In this document: positions 38,001-43,533 of the stretch, piece by piece
Numbering within the stretch: position 1 is the stretch's first letter
Layout: each line of letters begins with the position of its first letter
NCBI RefSeq assembly: GCF_014837045.1
Contig: NZ_JACSPR010000007.1
Coordinates: 91,093-155,092, forward strand
Source: Corynebacterium gallinarum
GTDB taxonomy: Bacteria > Actinomycetota > Actinomycetes > Mycobacteriales > Mycobacteriaceae
Reading direction: 5' to 3'
Length of the DNA stretch: 64,000 nt
The notes under the pieces: generated by a model
What the model was told of the DNA's origin: nothing
Seen by the model: the letters and a program-made list of their open reading frames with translations, nothing else
Databases searched by the model: none
Program-made: the position numbers and the translations under genes

Positions 38001-38006
38001 GCTCAC
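29088..38006 (-). CDS. fasB: Type I fatty acid synthase (FAS-IB)
   Basis: A 2,972-residue multidomain synthase making acyl-CoA from acetyl- and malonyl-CoA in the cytosol. Recognisable domains in order: acetyltransferase with GHSQG near residue 120; enoyl reductase starting about 365 (GYSPILLGGMTPTTVDA); MaoC-like dehydratase near 1160 (GDYNPIHTSANAAKLVG, LVHGMW); malonyl/palmitoyl transferase from about 1255 with AGHSLGEYTA; acyl carrier domain with the likely phosphopantetheine Ser in NGVSSRRNQ near 1726; ketoreductase near 2025 (DVALVTGAAPESIAGAVAG); ketosynthase with the active Cys in AACATAAVS near 2620 and the His segment TGHSKGG. No phosphopantetheinyl-transferase domain is seen at the C-terminus. 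From memory, C. glutamicum has two FAS-I genes, and position and length here match the second, non-essential FasB. GTG 38006 follows AGGAG by 10 nt. Confidence 0.95.
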   Translation of the reverse strand: MSISSLTPLHSFKEPAILYAGQASAWQQVIADASVDHIAASHLRELLSRARARTAPFARQVTSIVPGSLARLEELTREGADHESDVDPQPAVSIPGIVLGQVAASRQLRDLGLDVDNATRLGHSQGILGVEAAVNEEDVLAFAILLGAAASQFAGKGSHMLSVRGLDRDTVHGAVADVEGVEVSLRNARAHFVLSGKPDQLKKAAAALQHAADAFNEDINNKRKGGSLLEPKFDYLPVAIPFHHSSMQEAVNIAVEWSETCGLNVDAKKLACAILVDHSDWVAQIAQLKADYVLTLDAGLARFTAPLLDGTGITQLPAYTAAERDNLARPGYQIPTSDDWSEFAPKLVKLPTGETKVQTRFSTLTGYSPILLGGMTPTTVDATIVAAAANAGYWAEMAGGGQYSEEVFNRNKENLVKQLNPGRAAQFNSMFFDRYIWNLQFGAQRIVSRARAAGTAIDGVVISAGIPEPEEATELIEGLNEDGFPYIAFKPGTVDQIRATLAIAENNPDHDIIMMVEDGHAGGHHSWVNLDDLLLTTYAEVRARKNVVLTIGGGIGTPAKAAHYLTGQWSADLGYPKMPVDGIIIGTAAMATKEATTSPEVKQALVDTPGIDPQDAGGWVGRGDSRGGVTSGLSHLHADMYELDNDSAAASRLISSIDSDDVDEHREELIAAINKTAKPYFGDLEEMTYAEWIERWVDLAHPSQDPTWDDRLFDLVHRLEARLHDADHGEIETLFPDLASIEDAPAAVEKLLAAYPHAREIKVSARDAAWFIGLCRKHHKPMPWVPAIDADLARWWGLDTLWQAHNPRYSAHAVRVIPGPVSVAGIDRVDEPVADLLGRFEEACVEAVDGEPVEIYARLNESKNERDLLLAAPHIVWHGNLIDNPAHVLKDGAFELIEEDGYWIIRILADSVFDDIPVEQRPYLVKHVDIPVELNDAVATGASPVVSREKLPESVYALLAGVAGVGSVSAAGDKIEALPTKIDDGTEFGYVRDSFTLPRELLTAHTAVTGAALEEHNVGTGDVLVGVCWPALYASLGTGKLADGYPVIEGLLNAVHLDHLLDLRVPLEELADGRTIDVESRCASIEESSSGRIVTVRLTLSSEGEVVAKLVTRFAIRGRITTTDMAQPAESYGGRDEVIEDTPRSFVRSATVTAPADMTPFAMVSGDYNPIHTSANAAKLVGLDAPLVHGMWLSATAQHLAGLGSEVVGWTYSMYGMVQLNDVVDITVERVGRAGLMPAYEVTCRIDGNVVSRGQALLKAPTTAYVYPGQGIQAQGMGQGDRNASPEARAVWERADAHTRANLGFSIQQVIDENPVELKVGDTTFVHPKGVLNLTQFTQVALAVVAYAQTERLKAADAIVDNSLYAGHSLGEYTALASLGNIFELEGVIDVVFSRGSAMHSLVPRDEQGRSNYALAAFRPNMIGLSGAEVENWVDRIAEESGEFLQIVNYNVDGQQYAVAGTLKGLKALKASASANPRAYVDIPGIDVPFHSSVLRPGVPAFAEKLDELLPQVIDIDALRGRYIPNLVARPFELTQDFVDAILAVVPSERLKGVKVEEMEENKLARLLLIELLSWQFASPVRWIETQALIIGMVDQIIEVGLAASPTLTNLALRTMDVIGETRPVFNVERDQDQVMLNDVRQAPVAEVEEDDAPAAPAESSAPAPVTESVPAPAAPAAAPVAVADAPELKFNASNAIMTLFALQNKINIDQITPADTSETLTNGVSSRRNQMLMDMSTELSVPTIDGAADADVATLQGRVVTAAPGYKPFGPVLGEAIRARLRALLGAAGLKASYVGDRVTGTWGLPDSWTAHVEVELLLGTRDGESVRGGTLGSLPESASNKGEVDSLIDAAVGNVAAANGTSVSLTAGGSGGGGGVVDSAALDAYADTVTGEDGVLANMARGILTQLGLDTRDDAPAAEADTELYEAVEAELGAGWQKMVTPVFTAERAILFDDRWASAREDLARLATGADIAVERFVGTGETVAKQAAWWADHVEDKTLAATLTEVSKVALEAADEPHVEDVALVTGAAPESIAGAVAGRLLSQGATVIMTASNVSQARKEYARQLYAQHASPSAKLWIVPANMSSYRDVDAVIDWIGNEQRVTVGGSATVTKPALTPTLAYPFAAPSVSGNLSDAGPQTENQARLLLWSVERTIAGLADLASRGAGNRVHIVLPGSPNRGMFGGDGAYGEVKAAFDAILAKWGSETGWPQYVTLAQARIGWVAGTGLMGRNDVLIPAAEKLGIHVYTPEEISTELLGLASAESREQALTAPIDYDLTGGLGGGISIAELASSLEQDEVEQDSFDSTTIKALPSPKNPVQAPGAEVGEVSVDLDDMVVMVGVGEISSWGSGRTRFEAEYGIQRDGSVELTAAGVVELAWMMGLITWSEDPRPGWYDADGTEVPEEDIYDRYRDEVVARCGIRELVNDAFLIDGGSMDAAEIFLDRDITFTVTSEEEAQAYVDADASAEIAEIDGEWTVTKKKGSTSFVPRKATLTRSVAAQLPTDFDPAKWGIPASMIDAMDNITAWNLVTAVDAFLSSGFSPAELLQAVHPADVSSTQGTGIGGMQSLRKLFVNRFLGQDRPSDILQETLPNVVAAHTMQSYVGGYGQMIHPVAACATAAVSVEEGLDKIRLGKADFVVAGGIDDIQVESLTGFGDMNATADTQSMLDKGIDPRFISRANDRRRAGFLEAAGGGTVLLARASLAAELGLPVLAVVAHAQSYADGSHTSIPAPGIGALGAARGGENSRLARELKKMGLTPDDVRVVSKHDTSTNANDPNESELHSILWKTIGREADNPMFVISQKTLTGHSKGGAALFQIGGLVSVLETGKLPQNAALDCVDPEMQAKGESLVWLREPLDLGAGAIKAGVLTSLGFGHVAALVVMATTGVFEQAMRNAGLDVEAWRKRATERLRAGANRLEAGMVGRAPLFEQVDGRRLPERGAHQAEINMLIDADARLGADGTYPAAR

Positions 38007-38154
38007 GAAATAAAGCTCCTAAGTCTTGGAATGGGCACAGGCGTCCCATGACCACTTACGAATGCGTAGGTTACGCGAACGTAGCCGAGAAAGGTGAATG
38101 AACCCTCACGTTTAGCTGGCAATAGGTAGTTTTCGCAGGAAACATGGTTGTCAT

Positions 38155-38170
38155 TGTGTGGAACATCACA
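38155..38170. promoter_or_regulatory. GlxR (CRP-type) binding-site candidate
   Basis: The 16-mer TGTGTGGAACATCACA matches the corynebacterial GlxR consensus TGTGA-N6-TCACA with one mismatch. It is 149 bp upstream of fasB and 149 bp upstream of the divergent DUF1906 gene, so it could control either. Confidence 0.6.
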
Positions 38171-38230
38171 AATAATGGGCGTGATTGGGGCGCTTTTCTG
38201 CGACCTCTGGCCACGATGGTCCCATGTTGT

Positions 38231-38290
38231 TATTGTTAACCACTGTTATCCCCTGTGATCCACTGTCAATCAGTGTTATTCACCGTTATT
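38231..38290. repeat. Six-unit degenerate 10-bp tandem repeat
   Basis: Successive decamers read TATTGTTAAC, CACTGTTATC, CCCTGTGATC, CACTGTCAAT, CAGTGTTATT and CACCGTTATT, with consensus CACTGTTATC. The array ends 29 bp before the DUF1906 start, so it occupies the promoter/leader of that gene and repeats once per DNA helical turn. Confidence 0.7.
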
Positions 38291-38318
38291 TTTGGGACCC
38301 AAGTGGGATCGGAGACTC

Positions 38319-39170
38319 ATGAACACACCCATCAACCGCAGGACGTTCCTCAAGGTGGCCGCCGGTGCCGCCGCAGCAGGCGCGGCGGGCATCCTCGTGG
38401 CACCGAAGGCGACGGCCCTCGGCCCCATCCTGGGAACCGTCATCGACTACGCCGCCGGTCTACCCAGCGCGGCATCCATCAAGGCGGCGGGCCACCTGGG
38501 CGCGGTGCGGTATGTCTCCCAGCGTCGACCCGGCACCGAGTCATGGATGATCGGCAAGCCCGTCACCCTCGCTGAAACCCGCAGCTTCGCCTCCCTGGGA
38601 CTGAAGACGGCTTCGGTCTACCAGTACGGCAAGGCCGGTAACGCGGACTGGCTCAACGGGGCCGCCGGCGCCGCGGTCCATGCACCACAGGCCATTGCCC
38701 TCCACGTGGCGGCGGGTGGACCCACCCGCCGGCCCATCTACGTCGCCATCGATGACAACCCGACGTGGACCCAGTACGTCAACCAGATCCGCCCCTACCT
38801 CCAGGCCTTCAAGACCGCACTCGAGGCCGCCGGATACAGCCTGGGCGTCTACGGAAACTACAACGTCATCGACTGGGCCGTCAACGACCGACTCGGTGAG
38901 TTCTTCTGGATGCACAACTGGGGTTCCAACGGCCGTATCCATCCCCGCACCACACTGCACCAGGTACGCATCGACAAGGACCGCCTGGACGGGGTCGGCA
39001 TCGACATCAATCACGTCTACGCCCACGACTGGGGCCAGTGGACCCCCGGCAACGTGGTCGATGCTGCGGTCCCGCCGCTGCAGGGGTCCCAGCAGCCCCT
39101 CCCCCAGCCCGCCCTCAACCCGGAGACCATCTCCGAGGTCATGAAAGTACTGGGCACACTGTCCAGCTAG
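38319..39170 (+). CDS. Tat-exported DUF1906 (glycoside-hydrolase-like) protein
   Basis: A 283-residue exported protein. The N-terminus NRRTFLKVAAGAAAAG is a clear twin-arginine signal peptide (RRTFLK), with cleavage probable after ATALG or nearby. The mature part is DUF1906 / Rv2525c-like, a TIM-barrel related to glycoside hydrolases: YVSQRRPG, SVYQYGKAGNADW, RPIYVAIDDNPTW with acidic residues, LGVYGNYNVIDW and GVGIDINHVYAHDWGQW. In M. tuberculosis the relative Rv2525c is a Tat substrate affecting cell-wall biology (from memory). ATG 38319 follows GGAG by 4 bp; the longer frame to 38292 would lie in the repeat region. Confidence 0.87.
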   Translation: MNTPINRRTFLKVAAGAAAAGAAGILVAPKATALGPILGTVIDYAAGLPSAASIKAAGHLGAVRYVSQRRPGTESWMIGKPVTLAETRSFASLGLKTASVYQYGKAGNADWLNGAAGAAVHAPQAIALHVAAGGPTRRPIYVAIDDNPTWTQYVNQIRPYLQAFKTALEAAGYSLGVYGNYNVIDWAVNDRLGEFFWMHNWGSNGRIHPRTTLHQVRIDKDRLDGVGIDINHVYAHDWGQWTPGNVVDAAVPPLQGSQQPLPQPALNPETISEVMKVLGTLSS

Positions 39171-39183
39171 CTCACACACATCC

Positions 39184-39231
39184 AATGCACCCGGGCCGGG
39201 ACACCATGTGGTGTCCCGGCCCGGGTGCATT
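39184..39231. terminator. 23-bp perfect palindrome, likely bidirectional terminator
   Basis: An arm starting AATGCACCCGGG (39184-39206) is exactly repeated in inverse at 39209-39231. It sits between two convergent genes, 13 bp after the DUF1906 stop and 18 bp from the stop of the opposing gene. No T run follows on either side, but the hairpin would be extremely stable. Confidence 0.65.
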
Positions 39232-39249
39232 CGTGTGCAGGCGGTCACG

Positions 39250-40065
39250 CTAGTCCCCCGCCGCCTGCTCCCGGACATCCCCCAGCTGATTCTCCACCAG
39301 CCGGGTGAGATCCTCCGCATCACCGGTCACCGCGGCCGCCACGACGAAGTCGGTACCGAAGGACACCGAGGAGTGCAGCATGCGATCATCGGACCATCCC
39401 CACTTGGTGCCGATGACACCGGGCAACACATGGGTGCCCCAATCCTGCTCGTAACCGTCCGCGGCGACCGGGTCGGCCGCGGCCATGGCCACCAGGATCG
39501 GCGAGGTGGGGGCCTCCTCCAGGAGCGTGGCGACGAATTTCGCCAGATCATAGGTGGAGGTCACCGAGTATCCCCAGCGGTCCGCCCCCCGGGTGGATAG
39601 CAGACCATATTTATCAGCTGTGGCATCGACAGCGGCGGGGTACTTCTCGAACAGTTGGCTGGCCGAGGCATCGGAGGAACTGTTGATCATATCCACCGCA
39701 GTGTACTTCTCTTCCACGGTGCCATTGTCCAGAACGTAATCGGCGATGTAGAGCTTGATCAGGCTGAGGGCTGGACGGGCAAACCGCTCGGTGGCGGTCC
39801 CCGTCCGGAAGTCCCCGTCCAGTTGCACATAAGTCACCTGGGAGCCGGTGGAGTTCTCCACAAAATCCGAATAGCTGGAATTACCCGTGATGTCCGACCC
39901 GGCGGAGACCGCGGTTTTCTCCACCTGCTGCCCTGTAACCTCCCCGGCATTCCCCCCGTCACCGGTGAGGATAATCAGCGGACCGCCCACGGCGATGACC
40001 ACCGCGAGCAGAAACGTGGAAAGACGCCACCCGGGGTGGACGTAGGAAGATGACGACACGCCCAA
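39250..40065 (-). CDS. Membrane-anchored serine beta-lactamase/PBP-like protein with degenerate motifs
   Basis: A 271-residue protein with one N-terminal membrane segment (residues 15-33, LSTFLLAVVIAVGGPLII) and an outside domain. The domain resembles class A beta-lactamase/D-Ala-D-Ala carboxypeptidase folds. ARPALSLIKLYIADYVL gives the SxxK pair Ser101-Lys104. The second motif reads SDA (about 131-133) where SDN is usual, and the third reads KWG (221-223) where KTG/KSG is usual (GTKWGW). The nucleophile pair is kept while the other two motifs have drifted, so beta-lactam hydrolysis is doubtful; a peptidoglycan-binding, esterase-like or inactive role is possible. It is followed by the 39184-39231 palindrome. 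Confidence 0.7.
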   Translation of the reverse strand: MGVSSSSYVHPGWRLSTFLLAVVIAVGGPLIILTGDGGNAGEVTGQQVEKTAVSAGSDITGNSSYSDFVENSTGSQVTYVQLDGDFRTGTATERFARPALSLIKLYIADYVLDNGTVEEKYTAVDMINSSSDASASQLFEKYPAAVDATADKYGLLSTRGADRWGYSVTSTYDLAKFVATLLEEAPTSPILVAMAAADPVAADGYEQDWGTHVLPGVIGTKWGWSDDRMLHSSVSFGTDFVVAAAVTGDAEDLTRLVENQLGDVREQAAGD

Positions 40066-40077
40066 TAATCCTAATGC

Positions 40078-40118
40078 ATAAAGAAACCACCACCGTTCCC
40101 GCGGGGGAACAGTGGTGG
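40078..40118 (-). terminator. Terminator of the DUF485-mctC operon
   Basis: CCACCACCGTTCCC (40087-40100) pairs with GGGAAC-A-GTGGTGG (40105-40118) with one mismatch. On the minus strand it is followed by GGTTTCTTTAT, a T-rich tract. Confidence 0.75.
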
Positions 40119-40167
40119 AATCTAGTGGGTGCGGACGACGCCACGCCGGTTCTGGTTCAGGTGATGA

Positions 40168-41823
40168 CTAGTGGTCAACAGCCTTCTCGACGCCGACGCC
40201 GGTGAGGGAACGAACTTCCATCTCGGCTGCGAGGTCATCCATGTTGTCTGGCTTACCAACCATGGTGCCGATCCAGCCGGCGAGGAATGCCAGCGGGATG
40301 GAGATGATGCCCGGGTTCTTCAGCGGGAAGAAGGCCCAGTCAGCGCCGGGAACCATGGAGGTCTCGGTGCCGGAGACTGCCGGGGAGAAGAAGATCAGCA
40401 GCAGTGCGGAGATCAGGCCGGTGTAGATGGCGGCGACGGCACCGGTGGTGTTGAATTTCTTCCAGTACAGGGAGTACAGGATGGTCGGCAGGTTGGCGGA
40501 CGCTGCGATAGCGAAGGCCAGGGCGACCAGGAAGGCGACGTTCTGGGTCATGGCCAGGATGCCCAGGACGATGGAGATGACACCGATGACGATAACGGTG
40601 ATGCGGGAGACGCGGACCTGCTCGGCCTCGGTGGACTTGCCGTCACGGAGAACACCGTTGTAGATGTCGTGGCCGACAGCTGCGGAGGCGGTGATGGCCA
40701 GGCCGGCGACCACGGCGAGCACGGTGGCGAAGGCGACCGCGGAGATCAGCGCCATGAAGATGGAACCACCGAGTTCGAAGGCCAGCAGCGGGGCTGCGGC
40801 GTTCTGCGCGCCAGGCGCAGCCAGGATATCATCCGGTCCAACCAGTGCGGCAGCGCCGTAACCGAGGATGAGGGTCATCAGGTAGAAGGCACCGATGAGG
40901 ACGATGGCCCAGGTGACGGACTTACGTGCCTCGAGGGCGGTGGGAACGGTGTAGAAGCGCATAAGGACGTGGGGCAGGCCGGCGGTGCCGAGCACCAGGG
41001 CGATGGCCAGGGAGATGAAGTCCAGCTGGGAGGTCAGGTTCGCACCGTACTGCAGGCCAGGCTCCAGGATCTGGGTGGCCTCGTAGCCCTTGTTGGCGAG
41101 GTGATCGGATGCAGCGTGGGTGGCCACGGCATCATCCAGCAGGGTGGAGATACCACCCTTGACCTTCCAGAAGGTCAGGACAGTCATGACGCCCACGCCA
41201 CCGACCAGCAGGACAGCCTTGATCATCTGGACGTAGGTGGTGCCCTTCATGCCGCCCAGGAGGACGTAGGCGATCATCACGATACCGACGATGCCGACCA
41301 CAAGGGCCTGCCAGACGAACTCGTGGATGTTGAGCAGAACGGACACGAGGGAACCTGCACCGGCCATCTGGGCGATGAGGTAGAAGAGACTCACGGCAAG
41401 GGTACCGAAGGCGGCGGCCACGCGGACCGGCTTCTGCTTCAGGCGGAAGGACAGCACGTCCGCCATGGTGAAGCGACCGACGTTACGCAGTGGCTCGGCC
41501 ACCAGCAGCAGGGCCACGAGCCAGGCCACGAAGAAGCCGATGGAGTAGAGGAATCCGTCGTAACCATTCAACGCGATGGCGCCGACGATACCGAGGAAGG
41601 AGGCGGCTGACAGGTAATCGCCTGCGATGGCGAGGCCGTTCTGGGTGCCGGAGAAGGAGGCGCCACCGGTGTAGAAGTCGGTGGATTCGCCGGAGCTCTT
41701 ACCGACGCGCATCACCACGGTCATGGTGACGACGATGAAGACAACGAAGACAGCGATGTTGAGGATCGGGTTACCGACACCCTCAGGTGTCGCTTCCTGT
41801 GCGAGGAGAAGGGTTGAGTTCAT
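40168..41823 (-). CDS. mctC: Monocarboxylate transporter MctC (SSS family)
   Basis: A 551-residue sodium:solute symporter family protein with about thirteen hydrophobic segments. Family marks are GGASFSGTQNGLAIAGDYLSA with the substrate-pathway region, FRLKQKPVRVAAAFGTL, LLGGMKGTTYVQMIKA and the late FFSPAVSG. In C. glutamicum the orthologue in this position takes up pyruvate, acetate and propionate and is activated by RamA (from memory). Its ATG lies 6 bp after the small DUF485 gene; the pair is a common acetate-permease arrangement (as in yjcH-actP). A hairpin with a T-rich tract follows. Confidence 0.92.
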   Translation of the reverse strand: MNSTLLLAQEATPEGVGNPILNIAVFVVFIVVTMTVVMRVGKSSGESTDFYTGGASFSGTQNGLAIAGDYLSAASFLGIVGAIALNGYDGFLYSIGFFVAWLVALLLVAEPLRNVGRFTMADVLSFRLKQKPVRVAAAFGTLAVSLFYLIAQMAGAGSLVSVLLNIHEFVWQALVVGIVGIVMIAYVLLGGMKGTTYVQMIKAVLLVGGVGVMTVLTFWKVKGGISTLLDDAVATHAASDHLANKGYEATQILEPGLQYGANLTSQLDFISLAIALVLGTAGLPHVLMRFYTVPTALEARKSVTWAIVLIGAFYLMTLILGYGAAALVGPDDILAAPGAQNAAAPLLAFELGGSIFMALISAVAFATVLAVVAGLAITASAAVGHDIYNGVLRDGKSTEAEQVRVSRITVIVIGVISIVLGILAMTQNVAFLVALAFAIAASANLPTILYSLYWKKFNTTGAVAAIYTGLISALLLIFFSPAVSGTETSMVPGADWAFFPLKNPGIISIPLAFLAGWIGTMVGKPDNMDDLAAEMEVRSLTGVGVEKAVDH

Positions 41824-41829
41824 TGTGGT

Positions 41830-42171
41830 TTAGCCTTCCATCTTCTTGCGGATTGCAGCCTGGCGGGGCTCAAGGTTCTTATTCGCGAACAGAATGTAGA
41901 CGTAGGTGATCACGAAGGTGGTGACGAACTGGAGCAGTCCGAAGATCAGGCCGATGTTGATGGATCCGAACACCGGGGTGGACATCCACTCACTGGCGAA
42001 GGTCGCAATAAGCACATAAGCGATGTACCACACGAAGAACGCGATGGTCATCGGGAATGCGAAGGAGCGGAACTTGCTGCGGAGCTCACCGAACTCCTGG
42101 CTGTTCTGCATGTCCCGGAATTCTTGAGCTGTCGGCTGGCGACGCTCCCGGATTGAAGGTTCTGCACTCAC
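41830..42171 (-). CDS. DUF485 membrane protein, partner of MctC
   Basis: A 113-residue protein with two hydrophobic segments (about 40-58, FPMTIAFFVWYIAYVLIA, and 70-96) between a charged N-terminus holding FRDMQNSQEFGELRSKFRSF and a basic C-terminus. This is the DUF485/YjcH family encoded directly upstream of acetate/monocarboxylate symporters. GTG 42171 (VSAEPSIRER) is used; no better ATG is available. It is first in the operon, so the control region at 42172-42565 acts on both genes. Confidence 0.9.
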   Translation of the reverse strand: MSAEPSIRERRQPTAQEFRDMQNSQEFGELRSKFRSFAFPMTIAFFVWYIAYVLIATFASEWMSTPVFGSINIGLIFGLLQFVTTFVITYVYILFANKNLEPRQAAIRKKMEG

Positions 42172-42565
42172 TGGAAATTCATCTCGCTTTCATATCCCTC
42201 GAGCAGGGTGTTGGTAACCGGTTTCCGGGGGAGGTGCCGGCCTCCCCCGGGAACTGAATGATCTCACTACATTTCGCCAACGACCGGAAAATTATGTTGT
42301 CGGTCACAGCTAAACGTGTGAATGTGAAGTTACCTAACTCACATTGCAATGCGATAGCGATTAAAGAAACTTTTCCCAAACTTCCACACCCGATACACCC
42401 GAAAACCATTCTGACCAGCGGTTATAGACGCTGACGATCTACCCCCAAAAGAGTACAGAGTGATGACTTTGTTAACTCTGTAAACGTACGGTTGCAATAG
42501 TTAACGGGCTTCACATACCGGCTTTTCTGGCACCTTTTCCGTTTCTGGGGTTAATATCGGGCAGG
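42172..42565. promoter_or_regulatory. Control region upstream of the DUF485-mctC operon
   Basis: A non-coding stretch of 394 bp. It contains a GC-rich dyad CCGGGGGAGG / CCTCCCCCGG (42225-42234, 42241-42250) whose arms include G5/C5 runs of the RamA-box kind. It also contains an interrupted palindrome AATGTG-A-AGTTA-CC-TAACT-CACATT (42321-42345). The section 42290-42520 is AT-rich and is the likely promoter. Control by RamA/RamB, as for C. glutamicum mctC, is an inference. Confidence 0.6.
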
Positions 42566-43450
42566 TTAGGCTGGAAATTCCTCGGGGTCATGGAACAGAC
42601 GGCCCATTCCCGGCTCATCATCGAGTGCGGTGATATGGCCCATCTCCTCCATCGAAAGTTCGAGGCCGTGCACATCCAGATTGCTGCGGAGACGCCCCGG
42701 ATCGGATGATTTCGGGATGGCCACCACCCCCAGTTGGACCAGCCATCGCAGCACCACCGCGGATGCCGGGACACCGTGTCGGCCCGCGATCCCGGTGATG
42801 ACCGGATGCGACAGGACCCCACCCCGCGCCAGTGGCGCCCATGCGGTGGTGACCACGCCGAGCCTGTCGTGCAACGCTCTCAGGGATGCCTGGCTGAATC
42901 CCGGGTGCAGTTCCACCTGGTTCACCGCCGGGACGATCCCCGTGGTGGCCACGAGATCCTCCAGCACCCCGGCGTAGAAATTGGCCACGCCGATCGACTG
43001 CACCTGCCCCAGCCCCTGGATCTTCGCGATCGCCTCGAAGGTCTCGTTGTACAGTCCCTGCCGCGGGCACGGCCAGTGGACGAGGTACAGATCGAGATAA
43101 TCAAGGCCCAGGCGCGTCAGTGAGGCCTGGAAGGCCCGGGCTGCCTGGTCACGGCCGTGGTCGTCGTTCCACACCTTGGAGGTGATGAACAGCTCATCGC
43201 GGGTGACCTCACCCGACCTGATGGCATCGGCGACGGCGCGACCGACCTCCACCTCATTGTCATAGAGTTTCGCAGTGTCGATGTGGCGGTACCCCATACT
43301 GATGGCCTCACGGACGGTCCGGTAGGCTTCCTCGCCGTACATCTGCCAGGTCCCCAGCCCGATCTGGGGGATCTCGGACCCGTCGGTCAGGCTCAGTGTC
43401 GGACTCGGTGTCGGGCTCATCATCGGATTTGATGCATCGTGGTGTGTCAT
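42566..43450 (-). CDS. Aldo/keto reductase
   Basis: A protein of about 294 residues of the aldo/keto reductase superfamily (AKR5-like, 2,5-diketogluconate reductase branch). GSEIPQIGLGTWQM opens the barrel. The catalytic tetrad is visible: Asp and Tyr in GYRHIDTAKLYDNE, Lys in FITSKVWNDDHG and His in LVHWPCPRQGL. NADPH-site elements IPKSSDPGRLRSNL are near the end. The physiological substrate is unknown. ATG 43450 (MTHHDASNP) is chosen, with a GAGGG immediately upstream; later Met codons at MMSPTP are alternatives. It is divergent from accDA with 83 bp between. Confidence 0.88.
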   Translation of the reverse strand: MTHHDASNPMMSPTPSPTLSLTDGSEIPQIGLGTWQMYGEEAYRTVREAISMGYRHIDTAKLYDNEVEVGRAVADAIRSGEVTRDELFITSKVWNDDHGRDQAARAFQASLTRLGLDYLDLYLVHWPCPRQGLYNETFEAIAKIQGLGQVQSIGVANFYAGVLEDLVATTGIVPAVNQVELHPGFSQASLRALHDRLGVVTTAWAPLARGGVLSHPVITGIAGRHGVPASAVVLRWLVQLGVVAIPKSSDPGRLRSNLDVHGLELSMEEMGHITALDDEPGMGRLFHDPEEFPA

Positions 43451-43533
43451 ACCCTCATTCAACACCACCCGCGCCCACCCCGAGCAGCCTCAACCTCCGA
43501 AATAACAGGCCCGGAATCGTTAATGTTGAGACC

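Noticed and set aside
42321..42345. The mctC-upstream palindrome as a GlxR site.
   Set aside because: The TGTGA and TCACA halves are 11 bp apart instead of 6, so it does not fit the GlxR consensus.
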